Of a stretch of 64,000 bases of DNA, positions 28,399 to 36,649 are shown piece by piece (the first letter of the stretch is position 1; each line of letters begins with the position of its first letter). The stretch comes from JALYUA01 sp039933215 (GTDB lineage: Bacteria > Acidobacteriota > Thermoanaerobaculia > UBA5066 > Gp7-AA6). The notes under the pieces are model-generated. The model did no database searches. It had not been told where the DNA came from and saw only the letters and a list, made by a program, of their open reading frames with translations. The stretch is taken from the NCBI GenBank assembly GCA_039933215.1, contig JBDTOO010000010.1, positions 1-64,000 on the forward strand. Direction: 5' to 3'. Made by a program: the position numbers and the translations under genes.

Positions 28399-29397
28399 TC
28401 AGAGGCCGGGCAGCCGCAGCTCGCCAGGATAGAAGCACGCCGCGGCGCGGCCGGGACCGACCGGCGCGAGGGGGGGCGCTTCCTCGGCGCATCGGGGCCG
28501 GGCGATCGGGCATCGAGGCGCAAACGCGCAACCCTCCGTGATCCGCGCCGCCGGGACATGCTCCCCGGGAATCGGGATGCGCGCCGGCGCGGGGGCTCCG
28601 GGCGGGGCGGGAACCGAGGACACGAGCGCTGCCGTGTAGGGATGCATGGGAGCGGCAATGACCTCCGCCGTCGGACCTTCCTCGACGATGCGGCCGAGGT
28701 AGACGACCGCCACGCGGTCCGCCACGCGGCCCACGAGCGGCAGATCGTGAGAGATGAACAGGTACGCGAGCGCGAGGCGCTCCTGCAGATCGAGCAGCAG
28801 GTTGACGATCTGGGCGGCGATCGAAGCGTCGAGCGCCGAGACGGGCTCGTCGCACACCACGAGCTTCGGCCGCGTCGCCAGCGCCCGCGCGATCGCGATG
28901 CGCTGCCGCTGTCCGCCGGAAAACTCGGACGGGAAACGCGACGCGCTCGCCTCGTCGAGTCCGACTTCCGCGAGAAGGAGCCGGACTCTCTCCCGCAGAT
29001 CCCGGCCCGTGGCCAGTCCCTGGACGTGCAGGGGCTCACCGACCTGGTCGCCGATCCTCATTCGGGGATTCAGGGAAGTCTGAGGATCCTGAAAAACGAT
29101 CTGGAGATTTCGGCGCTTCACCCGCAGATCTCTGCCCGTCAGGGCCAGCCAATCGTCGCCGTCGAACCGGATTTCTCCCGAGTCGGGACGCTCGAGCCGG
29201 GCGACCAGGCGTCCGATCGTGGTCTTCCCGCTGCCGGATTCCCCGACGAGGGCCAGAGTGCGGCCCGACGCGATCGAGAACGAGACGCCGGCCACGGCCT
29301 CGAGAAAGGTGCCGGCGGGCGCCGCCCGCACGGCGTAGCGCTTGCGGAGGTCCGTCGCGGCGAGGAGAGGCGCGGGATCGGCGGCTCCCGGCGCCAC
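28399..29397 (-). CDS. oligopeptide ABC transporter ATP-binding protein (OppF/DppF-like)
   Basis: Second ATPase of a peptide importer, 332 residues. Walker A GESGSGKTT, signature FSGGQRQRIAIARAL and Walker B LVVCDEPVSALD are present. The C-terminal peptide-transporter extension has CAFAPRCP and further Cys that ligate an iron-sulfur cluster in related proteins. GTG 29397 is taken as start, 18 bases after the oppD stop; CTG 29418, overlapping that stop as CTGA, is an alternative. No permease or binding-protein gene is near. Confidence 0.93.
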   Translation of the reverse strand: MAPGAADPAPLLAATDLRKRYAVRAAPAGTFLEAVAGVSFSIASGRTLALVGESGSGKTTIGRLVARLERPDSGEIRFDGDDWLALTGRDLRVKRRNLQIVFQDPQTSLNPRMRIGDQVGEPLHVQGLATGRDLRERVRLLLAEVGLDEASASRFPSEFSGGQRQRIAIARALATRPKLVVCDEPVSALDASIAAQIVNLLLDLQERLALAYLFISHDLPLVGRVADRVAVVYLGRIVEEGPTAEVIAAPMHPYTAALVSSVPAPPGAPAPARIPIPGEHVPAARITEGCAFAPRCPIARPRCAEEAPPLAPVGPGRAAACFYPGELRLPGL

Positions 29398-29414
29398 GGC
29401 GGGATCCGCGGCCC

Positions 29415-30455
29415 TCAGGGGAGCTCCGGCCGCGACACCGGCGGCGGCGCGCCGCCGAAGAGAAAACAACGGGCGAGCCCCCCGCCCGCCGGCTGGAACG
29501 CGGGCTCCGCGGCGTCGCACGGCTCGAATCGCGCGGGGCATCGCGGCGCGAACGCGCAGCATCCCCGCGGGCGGAAGGCGAGATCGGGCACTGTTCCAGG
29601 AATGGCGGAGAGCCGGGCTCCGCGGGTGATCGCGTCGGACAGGCGCGGCAGCGAAGCGAGCAGGGCCCGCGTATACGGGTGCTGCGGATCGGAAAAGACG
29701 GCAGCCGCGGGCCCCGTCTCGACCACGCGGCCCGCGTACAAAACGAGCGCTCTTCCGGCGCGGCGCGCCGCCGAGGCGAGGTCGTGCGTGATGAAGATGA
29801 GCGCGAGCCCGCGATCCCGCCGGAGGCGGTCGATGAGATCGAGGACGTCGGCCGCGACGGTCGAATCGAGCGAGGCCGTCGGCTCGTCCGCGACGAGGAT
29901 GGCCGGGTCGCCCGCGAGCGCGATCGCCAGAAACGCGCGCTGCCTCTGCCCCCCGGAGAGCCGGTGCGGATACTCGGCGAGCGCGCGGTCCGGATCGGGG
30001 AAGCTCACCTCGGCCAGGAGCTCCCGCGCGCGGCGCCGGAGCACGGCCGAAGATCCCGACCTACCGCTGCTCGACAGGGCCTCCTCGATCTGCCATCCGA
30101 TCGTCCGCACGGGATCGAGCGCCGCCGCGGGCTCCTGGAAGACGAGGCCGATCTGGCGCCCGCGCACGCGTCCCCAACCGCGCTCGGTCAGGCCGGCGAG
30201 GTCCTCCCCGCGCAGGCGGATGGAGCCGCCGAGCCGGGCGCCCTCCGGCAGGAGATCGACGAGGGATCGGCCGAGGAGCGTCTTTCCGCATCCGCTCTCG
30301 CCGACGACGGCGAGGCTTTCGCCGGGCTCGAGCGTGAAGGAAACGCCGTCGACCGCGGGCCGCAGGATTCCGCCGACGGGGACCTCGACGCGGAGGTCCG
30401 CGACCTCCAGGAGCGCGGGAGCTCCGGCGGGGCGGGAAACGGCGGCGAGAGTCAC
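29415..30455 (-). CDS. oligopeptide ABC transporter ATP-binding protein (OppD/DppD-like)
   Basis: First ATPase of the same importer, 346 residues from a GTG. Walker A is GESGCGKT, the signature LSGGQRQRAFLAIAL, and Walker B ILVADEPTASLD. The C-terminal CAFAPRCPARFEPC motif marks the peptide/nickel subfamily. Its N-terminal half is Arg-rich and compact. It precedes oppF directly. Transport would need OppB, OppC and a binding protein encoded outside this window. Confidence 0.93.
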   Translation of the reverse strand: MTLAAVSRPAGAPALLEVADLRVEVPVGGILRPAVDGVSFTLEPGESLAVVGESGCGKTLLGRSLVDLLPEGARLGGSIRLRGEDLAGLTERGWGRVRGRQIGLVFQEPAAALDPVRTIGWQIEEALSSSGRSGSSAVLRRRARELLAEVSFPDPDRALAEYPHRLSGGQRQRAFLAIALAGDPAILVADEPTASLDSTVAADVLDLIDRLRRDRGLALIFITHDLASAARRAGRALVLYAGRVVETGPAAAVFSDPQHPYTRALLASLPRLSDAITRGARLSAIPGTVPDLAFRPRGCCAFAPRCPARFEPCDAAEPAFQPAGGGLARCFLFGGAPPPVSRPELP

Positions 30456-30494
30456 CGCGGGCGCGTCGCTGCGGCGCGTCTCCTCGTCACGGCC

Positions 30495-32978
30495 TCAACC
30501 CTTCCTCACCTCTTCGAGGTCCTTCACCCGATGGACCACGTCGCGGTAGTTCGTGTTGAGGCCGTACACCTCCAGGAACGTGCGGTACGCGAGGTCCATG
30601 TCACCGGTCGATTGGTAGACGCACCCCAGATCGTAGAGGAGCCCGACCGTCTCGGTCTCCTCGATGTCCCCGGCTTCGAGCCCCTTTCGGTACCACTTCA
30701 CGGCGAGCTGCGGCATCCCCTTCTCGAGGAAGCAGAGCCCGAGCATGCTGCAGCATTCCACGGCGCGAGCGGGGTCTTTGCTCGCGAGCTGGAACTCGCC
30801 GATCGCTTCGTCGGTCAGCCCCATTTCCTTGTAAGCGATGCCCAGATTGAAATGGGTCTCGTAATCCTCCGCCGAGAGCTGCTGCTCGACGCCCTTCTTG
30901 AACTCGCGGAAGATTTCCTCGAGCGAGGCCTCCCCTTCCGGTCCCGCCATCTCGGGTGCCGCCGCGGCGGGTGCCTCCTCCGCCAGCTCTCTCTCGAGCT
31001 CCTCGGCGAGGTTGAAGAACTGCTGCTCGTCCGCGAACAGGTTGCTGTCGTCGACCACGGCGGGAGGGGGCGGCGCTGGCGGCGGCGGATGATCGCCGGC
31101 TTTCTGCATCTCGTCTTCGAGAAGAGAGCCGAGCTCCTCGTACGAGACGAAATCGGAGTCCGTCGCCGCCGCGGGCTCGCTCGGCGAGAGGACCCTCGTG
31201 GAGCCCGTGGACCGGGGCGCGTCGCCCGGCCCCTCCAAACCGATCTCGCTCGGCGAAAATCGCACGGTCTCGGAGCCGAAGTCCTCGACGAACTCCGGCG
31301 AGGCGGCCTGCGGAGCGGCCGGCTCCAGGTTGAACTCGTCGAAATGCGTCTCGACGGACTCGCCTTGAGCGGAAAGCTCCGGCGCCGGGGGGGCGTCCTG
31401 CGCCGCCGGCGAAGAAGGCATGAGCTTCAAGCGTTCGAACAGCGCATGCGCGTCGGCCTCGCGCCCCTGGCTGCGGTAGAAGGCGGCCAGGCCCTCCGCC
31501 TCCTGGGGCAGCGCAGGGTTCTGAGAGTCCTTCAGGAGGTCGACCAGCCGTTCCCGCGGGTGCAGCAGATCCGGGCGTCGGCGGACGAGGGCGCGCAGCC
31601 GTTCGATTGCCTTGTCGGTCAGGCCGTACTTGGCGAAGACCTCGGCTTCGACGACGAGGGTTTCGATCTCCTGCTCCTCGGCGGTCCGGTTGGCCGCCGG
31701 AGTCGCGAGCGCGGAGGCACCCGGACCCGGTGTCCCGGTCGCTCTTTCCTCCGGCTCCTCGATCTCCACCTCGAGCTCCTGCGCCGGGGCCTGTGCGCTC
31801 GCCGCCGGTTCGCCGGATTCCGCGGCGGGCGCCAGGACCGCGAGGCGCTCGGTCGCATCGGCCTGCCCCGGAGTCGCTACGAGGACGCGCCGGTAGTTGT
31901 CGACCGCCTCCTCGACGTTCCCGCGCCGGTCCTCTTCCTGCGCGAGCGAGAGGCGCAGCCGTCCGGCTTCGGGCGAGTTGCCCTCCGCTTCCCTCACCTC
32001 GGCGAACTTCCGGAGCGTCGCGGCGTGCGCGGGCTCGGCCTGGAGGATCGGCGCGAGCGCGTTTCCGGCGCGAGTGAAATCGCGTCCGGCAACAGCCGCG
32101 TCGACGAGGGGCGCGATCGCGCCGAGCGCCGACTCGAAGGATCCCTCGGCGATGCGGACCCGCGAGAGGAGCAGACGCGCGCCCTCGTGCCGGCTGTCGA
32201 GCGCGATCGCCTGCTCGGCCGTTCGCGCCGCATCGCCGCGGTCTCCCATCTCGAGCTGCGCCTCCGCCAGGAGCGAGAGGCTGTCGGCGGTCCGCGGGGC
32301 GGCTTTGAGAATCGCAATGGCGGCCGTCGGGTTCTTCTGCGCGATCAGGGATCGCACGAGATTTCTCTGGATGCCGGCGTCGTTCGGGGAGAGCTCGAGC
32401 GCCTTCTGGAACACCGCGGCGGCCTCGTCATGGGCGCCGCGCCGCAGGAGCATCGAGCCGATCAGTCCGTACTGCATCACCGCCTGGTCGACCTGGTTGC
32501 TCGAGCGGTACAGGTCCGCGAGCTTCACCTGGATGCGCAGATCGTTCGGATCGACCGACGCCATCTTCTTGTAAGCGGAGACCGCCTCATCGGTCTTGCC
32601 GGTCTTCAGGTAATGGTCAGCGAGCACCTGGTACTGGCTCCGCGCGTCCTGCGTCAGCCCCTGCTTGTGGTACAGGTCCGCGAGCCGGTCATAGACGTCC
32701 AGCCGGGCGGGGTCGATCTTGTTGATTTTCTTGTAGATCGCGATGGCCTTCAGGAAGAAGCCGTCGCGGGAGTAGAAGTCCGCGATCCGCGTGAAGAAGG
32801 GGATCGACTCCGCGGGCCGATTCATGCGGACGTAGAGGTCCCCGACCCGGTTCAGGGTCGCGATGTCCTTGGGGTTCTCGTCCAGAACGCGCAGATAGTC
32901 CTTCAGCGCCTGGTCGAACTTGCCCTTTCCGACGTTCTTCTCCGCCGACTGGAGAAGTTGGTCCCGGGTCGTGGCCAT
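30495..32978 (-). CDS. large tetratricopeptide repeat protein
   Basis: 827 residues. TPR repeats fill about 1-430 (for example FDQALKDYLRVLDENPKDIA and the many A-x3-Y/F helices) and return near 730-820. Between them lies an Ala/Pro/Glu-rich, poorly ordered region that includes a run of prolines. No signal peptide or enzyme motif is seen, so it is probably a cytoplasmic scaffold. Its repeat register resembles large TPR proteins of Acidobacteriota. The ATG chosen opens the first repeat; upstream codons in frame belong to GC-rich non-coding sequence. Confidence 0.87.
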   Translation of the reverse strand: MATTRDQLLQSAEKNVGKGKFDQALKDYLRVLDENPKDIATLNRVGDLYVRMNRPAESIPFFTRIADFYSRDGFFLKAIAIYKKINKIDPARLDVYDRLADLYHKQGLTQDARSQYQVLADHYLKTGKTDEAVSAYKKMASVDPNDLRIQVKLADLYRSSNQVDQAVMQYGLIGSMLLRRGAHDEAAAVFQKALELSPNDAGIQRNLVRSLIAQKNPTAAIAILKAAPRTADSLSLLAEAQLEMGDRGDAARTAEQAIALDSRHEGARLLLSRVRIAEGSFESALGAIAPLVDAAVAGRDFTRAGNALAPILQAEPAHAATLRKFAEVREAEGNSPEAGRLRLSLAQEEDRRGNVEEAVDNYRRVLVATPGQADATERLAVLAPAAESGEPAASAQAPAQELEVEIEEPEERATGTPGPGASALATPAANRTAEEQEIETLVVEAEVFAKYGLTDKAIERLRALVRRRPDLLHPRERLVDLLKDSQNPALPQEAEGLAAFYRSQGREADAHALFERLKLMPSSPAAQDAPPAPELSAQGESVETHFDEFNLEPAAPQAASPEFVEDFGSETVRFSPSEIGLEGPGDAPRSTGSTRVLSPSEPAAATDSDFVSYEELGSLLEDEMQKAGDHPPPPAPPPPAVVDDSNLFADEQQFFNLAEELERELAEEAPAAAAPEMAGPEGEASLEEIFREFKKGVEQQLSAEDYETHFNLGIAYKEMGLTDEAIGEFQLASKDPARAVECCSMLGLCFLEKGMPQLAVKWYRKGLEAGDIEETETVGLLYDLGCVYQSTGDMDLAYRTFLEVYGLNTNYRDVVHRVKDLEEVRKG

Positions 32979-33052
32979 GTTCTTAAAGTTTACCCTGCCC
33001 GATCGACGGACCGAACGCCGGCGCGGCGTCCCCGTTCCCCGGACCGGTCGTT

Positions 33053-33802
33053 CTAACCGTCGAGAAGAGTCGGTTGCGGGCGGTGCGACGCCCTCCGTCG
33101 CTCGCCCCGGGCCCGGACGGCCGCCGGCGCTTCGGGCTCTTCGTCGATCCAATCCCGATCCAGAACGACCCCCCGGTAGCTCAGGCGGTGCTCGGGGCAG
33201 GGCCCGTAGCGGCGAAGCGCATCCCAGTGCTCGGGGGTCCCGTATCCCTTGTGGTGCTCGAACCCGTACGCCGGGTAGCGGCTTCCGAGATCTTCCAGGA
33301 GCCGGTCGCGGTGGACCTTTGCGACGATCGAGGCCGCCGCGATCGACGCGCACAGCGCGTCGCCGTGAATAACGGGGAGCTGCGGGCGCCGGATCCCCGG
33401 GACGGACACGGCGTCGCAGATCAGGACGTCCGCCTCGGGCGACAGCGACAGCACCGCGATCCGCATCGCGGCGAGGCTCGCCCGCAGGATGTCTCGCACG
33501 TCGATGTCCCGCGCGGAAACGACGCCGAGGCCCCACGCGATCGCGTGATGACGGATCTCCCGATCGAGGCGCCCGCGCGACGGGGCGTCGAGCTTCTTCG
33601 AGTCGTCCAGGCCCGGAAAGACGCAGCCGCCCGGAAGTATGACTGCGGCCGCCACGACGGGGCCCGCGAGAGAGCCCCGCCCCGCTTCATCGACGCCGGC
33701 GACCAGGCGGTAGCCGCGCCGGCGGATCTCCCGCTCCAGGCGGTCGAGGAGGGCGAGACGTCCGAGCTCGGCGAAGAGAGTGGAGAGCGGCTCGGGGTTC
33801 AA
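33053..33802 (-). CDS. rnhB: ribonuclease HII
   Basis: Removes RNA from RNA-DNA hybrids, including single ribonucleotides and Okazaki primers. 249 residues. The acidic active site includes Asp and Glu of GVDEAGRGSLAGP (about 36-48) and the Asp of ICDAVSVPG. DSKKLD and YGFEHHKGYGTPEHW are family signatures. The start is a TTG 24 bases after rplS; an extra 30-residue N-terminal helix precedes the core. Position after rplS is the common bacterial order. The C-terminal tail is Arg-rich. Confidence 0.95.
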   Translation of the reverse strand: MNPEPLSTLFAELGRLALLDRLEREIRRRGYRLVAGVDEAGRGSLAGPVVAAAVILPGGCVFPGLDDSKKLDAPSRGRLDREIRHHAIAWGLGVVSARDIDVRDILRASLAAMRIAVLSLSPEADVLICDAVSVPGIRRPQLPVIHGDALCASIAAASIVAKVHRDRLLEDLGSRYPAYGFEHHKGYGTPEHWDALRRYGPCPEHRLSYRGVVLDRDWIDEEPEAPAAVRARGERRRASHRPQPTLLDG

Positions 33803-33825
33803 CGGGGCCGGAGGCTCGAGCGGAA

Positions 33826-34176
33826 TTACTGGACGCGCTTCTCGTCGATGCGCGCCGCCTTGCCCTTGCGCTCGCGCAGGTAGTAGAGCTTCGCGCGCCG
33901 CACGGCCCCGCGGCGTTCCACCTCGATACGGTCGATGACGGGCGAATGGAGCGGGAAAATCCGCTCGACGCCGATCCCGCTCGAGATCTTGCGGACGGTG
34001 AATGTCTCGCGGGAACCGCCCCCGCGGCGGGCGATCACGACTCCGGCGAAGATCTGAATCCGCTCTTTTTCGCCCTCACGGACTCTCACGTGCACCCGCA
34101 CGGAGTCTCCCGGCGCAAACGCGGGGAGCCCGGAGCGGAGGGCGGGCTTCTCGACTTCCATCAACATGTCGGTCAT
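33826..34176 (-). CDS. rplS: 50S ribosomal protein L19
   Basis: Large-subunit protein at the subunit interface, 116 residues, normal length. GDSVRVHVRVREGEKERIQIFAG and RRGGGSRETFTVRKISSGIGVERIFPLHSP are unmistakable. AAGGAG lies seven bases before the ATG. It has its own promoter about 90 bases upstream. The leader between them holds GTGCCG...CGGCAC and CCTGT...ACAGG complementary pairs, which could serve autoregulation, though nothing proves it. Confidence 0.97.
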   Translation of the reverse strand: MTDMLMEVEKPALRSGLPAFAPGDSVRVHVRVREGEKERIQIFAGVVIARRGGGSRETFTVRKISSGIGVERIFPLHSPVIDRIEVERRGAVRRAKLYYLRERKGKAARIDEKRVQ

Positions 34177-34262
34177 GAGGCGTCTCCTTGCAGATGCGGA
34201 TTCGGGTGCCGGGACCGGTTCCTGTGGAGCGGCACGCCGACAGGAAAACAGGGCGAACGGCC

Positions 34263-34292
34263 AGTATAAACGAGCTCGCCCTGTCGAATCAA
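34263..34292 (-). promoter_or_regulatory. sigma70-type promoter of rplS-rnhB
   Basis: On the minus strand, -35 TTGATT (34292-34287) and -10 TATACT (34268-34263) are separated by 18 bases. Transcription would start near 34256, giving a leader of about 80 bases before rplS. The promoter lies downstream of a palindromic repeat copy that separates rplS from trmD, so rplS need not depend on the ffh-trmD transcript. Confidence 0.75.
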
Positions 34293-34390
34293 ACGGCCTA
34301 GCCCCGCCTGTCCCCGGTCCCTGGGTGGGTCCGGCGGGCGCGCGAGTCTCCCGGCGTCGGGCGGAGTGGAAGGACGGTTGCGGAAAAGCC

Positions 34391-34561
34391 GCCCGGGGCC
34401 GGGCGCACTCCCTGCGGAGACACGGCGCGACTCGCGAAGCGGAAGACCGGACGTGGCAGTCGCGCCTCCGCGAAATCGGCGCAGTCATAGAGCGACGCAG
34501 TCGCCCGTGTGGTGCGCGCCGATTTCGAGGGTCTCCTCAGGGAGCGCTCCCGGCCCCGGGC
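34391..34561 (-). repeat. palindromic structured element, copy 3 (inverted)
   Basis: A 171-bp unit in the trmD-rplS gap, opposite in orientation to copies 1 and 2. The closing stem is 34391-34420 with 34532-34561, about 27 of 30 paired. Hairpin 2 has a perfect 9-bp stem (34424-34432 with 34458-34466). Hairpin 1 has a perfect 12-bp stem (CGAAATCGGCGC, 34471-34482, with 34516-34527). Outside the loop of hairpin 1 it differs from copy 2 at only about 8 of 123 positions. The rest of the 600-base gap (34562-34781) shows no gene. Confidence 0.85.
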
Positions 34562-34781
34562 TCTTGGTGCGGCTTTGCGGGGCGGGGCCTGCGTGCCGGA
34601 CCGAGTGTGGGATTGCCATGCCGGACTTTCGCGGAAGAGAACTCGTGAGCGTCGCGAAAGGTGGAATCATTTGAGCGCCCGCGCGCCACGCGGATCGGGA
34701 TATCGAAGTCGGCGCGTTTTCGTGTTCGGGAAGGGGTCCGGTGAGGCGGTCGAGGCTCACCGTGGCGTCAGGCGTCGGCTT

Positions 34782-35519
34782 TCACTCCCTCGGGGGCGGG
34801 GGGGACGGTGGTGGTTGGTCGTCCTCCTCTTTTTCGGGGGGGCGGCGGGCTATGAGGTCGGGTCGTCGGACTTTCGTGCGCTCGAGGGCTCTTGCTCGGC
34901 GCCAGCGTTCGATTTTTGCGTGGTCGCCTGAGAGGAGGACTTTCGGCGTTTCCAGGCCTCGGAACTCTCTGGGGCGCGTGTAGTGCGGGTGGTCGAGGCG
35001 GTCCTGCGAGAAAGATTCGCGTTCGACGGATTCGGATTTGCCTACGACGCCCGGGACCAGGCGCGAGAGGGCTTCGACGACTGCGAGGGCTGCAGCTTCG
35101 CCGCCCGGGAGGACGAAGTCGCCGAGCGAGATTTCTTCGTCGAAGAGGCCGAGCTGGCGGGCGCGCTCGTCGACGCCTTCGTAGCGGCCGCAGAAGAGGA
35201 GGAGGCTGGTGCGGCGCGCCAGACTTTCGAGGCGGGCCTGGTCCAGCCTCTGGCCGTCGGGCGTCAGGAAGACGCTCCAGGCTCCGGTCTCGGCCCGCCT
35301 GGCCTCGACGGCCGCCGCGACGACCGGCGCGGTCATCACCATTCCGGGGCCGCCGCCGTACGGCTCGTCGTCGACTTTCCGGTGCTTGTCGGCGGAAAAG
35401 GTTCGCAGGTCGGTGACCGCCACCCTGAGAAGCCCGTTCGCGATCCCCTTGCCGAGAAGGCTCTCGGCGAGAGGCGATTCGAAGTACGCGGGGAAGATCG
35501 TGAGGATCTCGATGCGCAT
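34782..35519 (-). CDS. trmD: tRNA (guanine-N1)-methyltransferase
   Basis: Methylates G37 of tRNAs reading CNN codons, preventing frameshifts. 245 residues, SPOUT fold. MRIEILTIFPAYFESPL opens the protein, and DDEPYGGGPGMVM (about 50-62), FCGRYEGVDERA and SLGDFVLPGGEAAALAV form the trefoil-knot SAM site. The ATG overlaps the rimM stop (TGATG). The last 25 residues are acidic and Pro-rich and go beyond the usual end. A repeat-bearing gap follows instead of rplS. Confidence 0.96.
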   Translation of the reverse strand: MRIEILTIFPAYFESPLAESLLGKGIANGLLRVAVTDLRTFSADKHRKVDDEPYGGGPGMVMTAPVVAAAVEARRAETGAWSVFLTPDGQRLDQARLESLARRTSLLLFCGRYEGVDERARQLGLFDEEISLGDFVLPGGEAAALAVVEALSRLVPGVVGKSESVERESFSQDRLDHPHYTRPREFRGLETPKVLLSGDHAKIERWRRARALERTKVRRPDLIARRPPEKEEDDQPPPSPPPPRE

Positions 35520-36022
35520 CAGACGTCCAGGAGCCCTTCCGGCGGATCGATGACGATGCGCCTTCCCGGCTCGTCGACGGAGACCACGATCGGCGAGATG
35601 AACGGGACGAGCGCCTCTTTGCCGGATGCGAGCTCGATCGAGAGAAGCGGGCCCGCCGGAGTCTGCTCGAGCAGGCGGACCTTTCCCGCGAGCCGTCCGG
35701 AGAGGTCCTCGCACCGCCATCCCTCGATCTGATGGCTGTAATAAAAGTCCGGGCGCGGAGGAGCCGCCTCGGCCTCGGCGACGTGGAGGGCTCCGCCGGA
35801 GAGAGCGCGCGCGGCGTCGACGTCGGCGATGCCTTCGAAGGCGACCAGGAGCCGGGACCCATGCGGGCGGACGGAGCGGATGGTCAGAGCGCGCTTCACG
35901 CCCGCTGCCTGCCATTCGAGCACGGCTCCGGGCGCGAAGCGCTCCGGGAAATCGGATCGAGTCTCGACCGAGACCTCGCCGCGAAGGCCGTGAGGGCGGC
36001 GAACGAGGCCGACGAGAAGCAT
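35519..36022 (-). CDS. rimM: 16S rRNA processing protein RimM
   Basis: Ribosome maturation factor acting on the 30S head together with S19; 167 residues. VGLVRRPHGLRGEVSV at the N-terminus and the PRC-barrel part with DFYYSHQIEGWRC and LVPFISPIVVSVDEPGRRIVI are typical. The ATG at 36022 gives the standard N-terminus; longer frames run into the KH gene spacer. It is coupled to trmD by overlapping stop and start. Confidence 0.95.
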   Translation of the reverse strand: MLLVGLVRRPHGLRGEVSVETRSDFPERFAPGAVLEWQAAGVKRALTIRSVRPHGSRLLVAFEGIADVDAARALSGGALHVAEAEAAPPRPDFYYSHQIEGWRCEDLSGRLAGKVRLLEQTPAGPLLSIELASGKEALVPFISPIVVSVDEPGRRIVIDPPEGLLDV

Positions 36023-36069
36023 GACGGTGATGAGGACGGGATGGGGCGCGGAACGGGCCGCGGAGAGAT

Positions 36070-36300
36070 CTAGTCGCGGACGCGAATCGTGACCTTCTTG
36101 CCCCGCGCCGACGCGGCCGCCCCGACGAAGGCGCGCAGCGCGCGGACGGTCCGGCCTTCGCGGCCGATCAGACGCCCGCGGTCCGCCTCGGGAACGGAGA
36201 TCTCGTAGACGGAGTTGCGTCCCTCGGACGTCTCGGTGACCCGAGCGAGCTCCGGATTGTCGGAGAGCCGCCGGATGATCGTCTCGACGAGACGCCGCAT
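36070..36300 (-). CDS. khpA: KH-domain RNA-binding protein KhpA
   Basis: Small single-KH protein, 76 residues, usual length. VPEADRGRLIGREGRTVRALRAF holds the GxxG-type loop (GREG) that grips RNA. Homologues bind many small RNAs and mRNAs and sit between rpsP and rimM in most bacteria, as here. The ATG at 36300, five bases after GGAAGGAG, is preferred to the ATG at 36327 that overlaps the rpsP stop. Confidence 0.93.
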   Translation of the reverse strand: MRRLVETIIRRLSDNPELARVTETSEGRNSVYEISVPEADRGRLIGREGRTVRALRAFVGAAASARGKKVTIRVRD

Positions 36301-36326
36301 CGTGGCTCCTTCCCCGCCGGGCGCCA

Positions 36327-36584
36327 TCAGGAGGCCGCGGCCGCCGGCGGCGGCTCCGGCCGGCTGAGAAGCGAGCGGACCGTGGGAGAGAGGCCGGCGC
36401 CGAGGCCGATCCAGAATGCCGCGCGCTCGCGGTTGATCGAGACCGCCGCGGGCTCGCGGAGCGGGTGGTAGGAACCGATCTCCTCGAGGACCTCGGCGCG
36501 CGCCGTCTGGCGGGAGTCCGAGACCACGACACGGTAGTACGGCTGGTTGCGGGCGCCCATCCGGCGCAGGCGAATCTTCAGCAT
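36327..36584 (-). CDS. rpsP: 30S ribosomal protein S16
   Basis: Small-subunit assembly protein, 85 residues. MLKIRLRRMGARNQPYYRVVVSDSR is the diagnostic N-terminus, followed by EEIGSYHPLREP. The last ten residues are Ala/Pro-rich. It lies 65 bases downstream of ffh and is followed by khpA, matching the widely conserved ffh-rpsP order. Confidence 0.97.
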   Translation of the reverse strand: MLKIRLRRMGARNQPYYRVVVSDSRQTARAEVLEEIGSYHPLREPAAVSINRERAAFWIGLGAGLSPTVRSLLSRPEPPPAAAAS

Positions 36585-36649
36585 CCTGAGTCCTTTCGAC
36601 CTGAATCCCCTCGACGCAAACCGCGAATCATAGCAGAAGGCGGCCCCGC

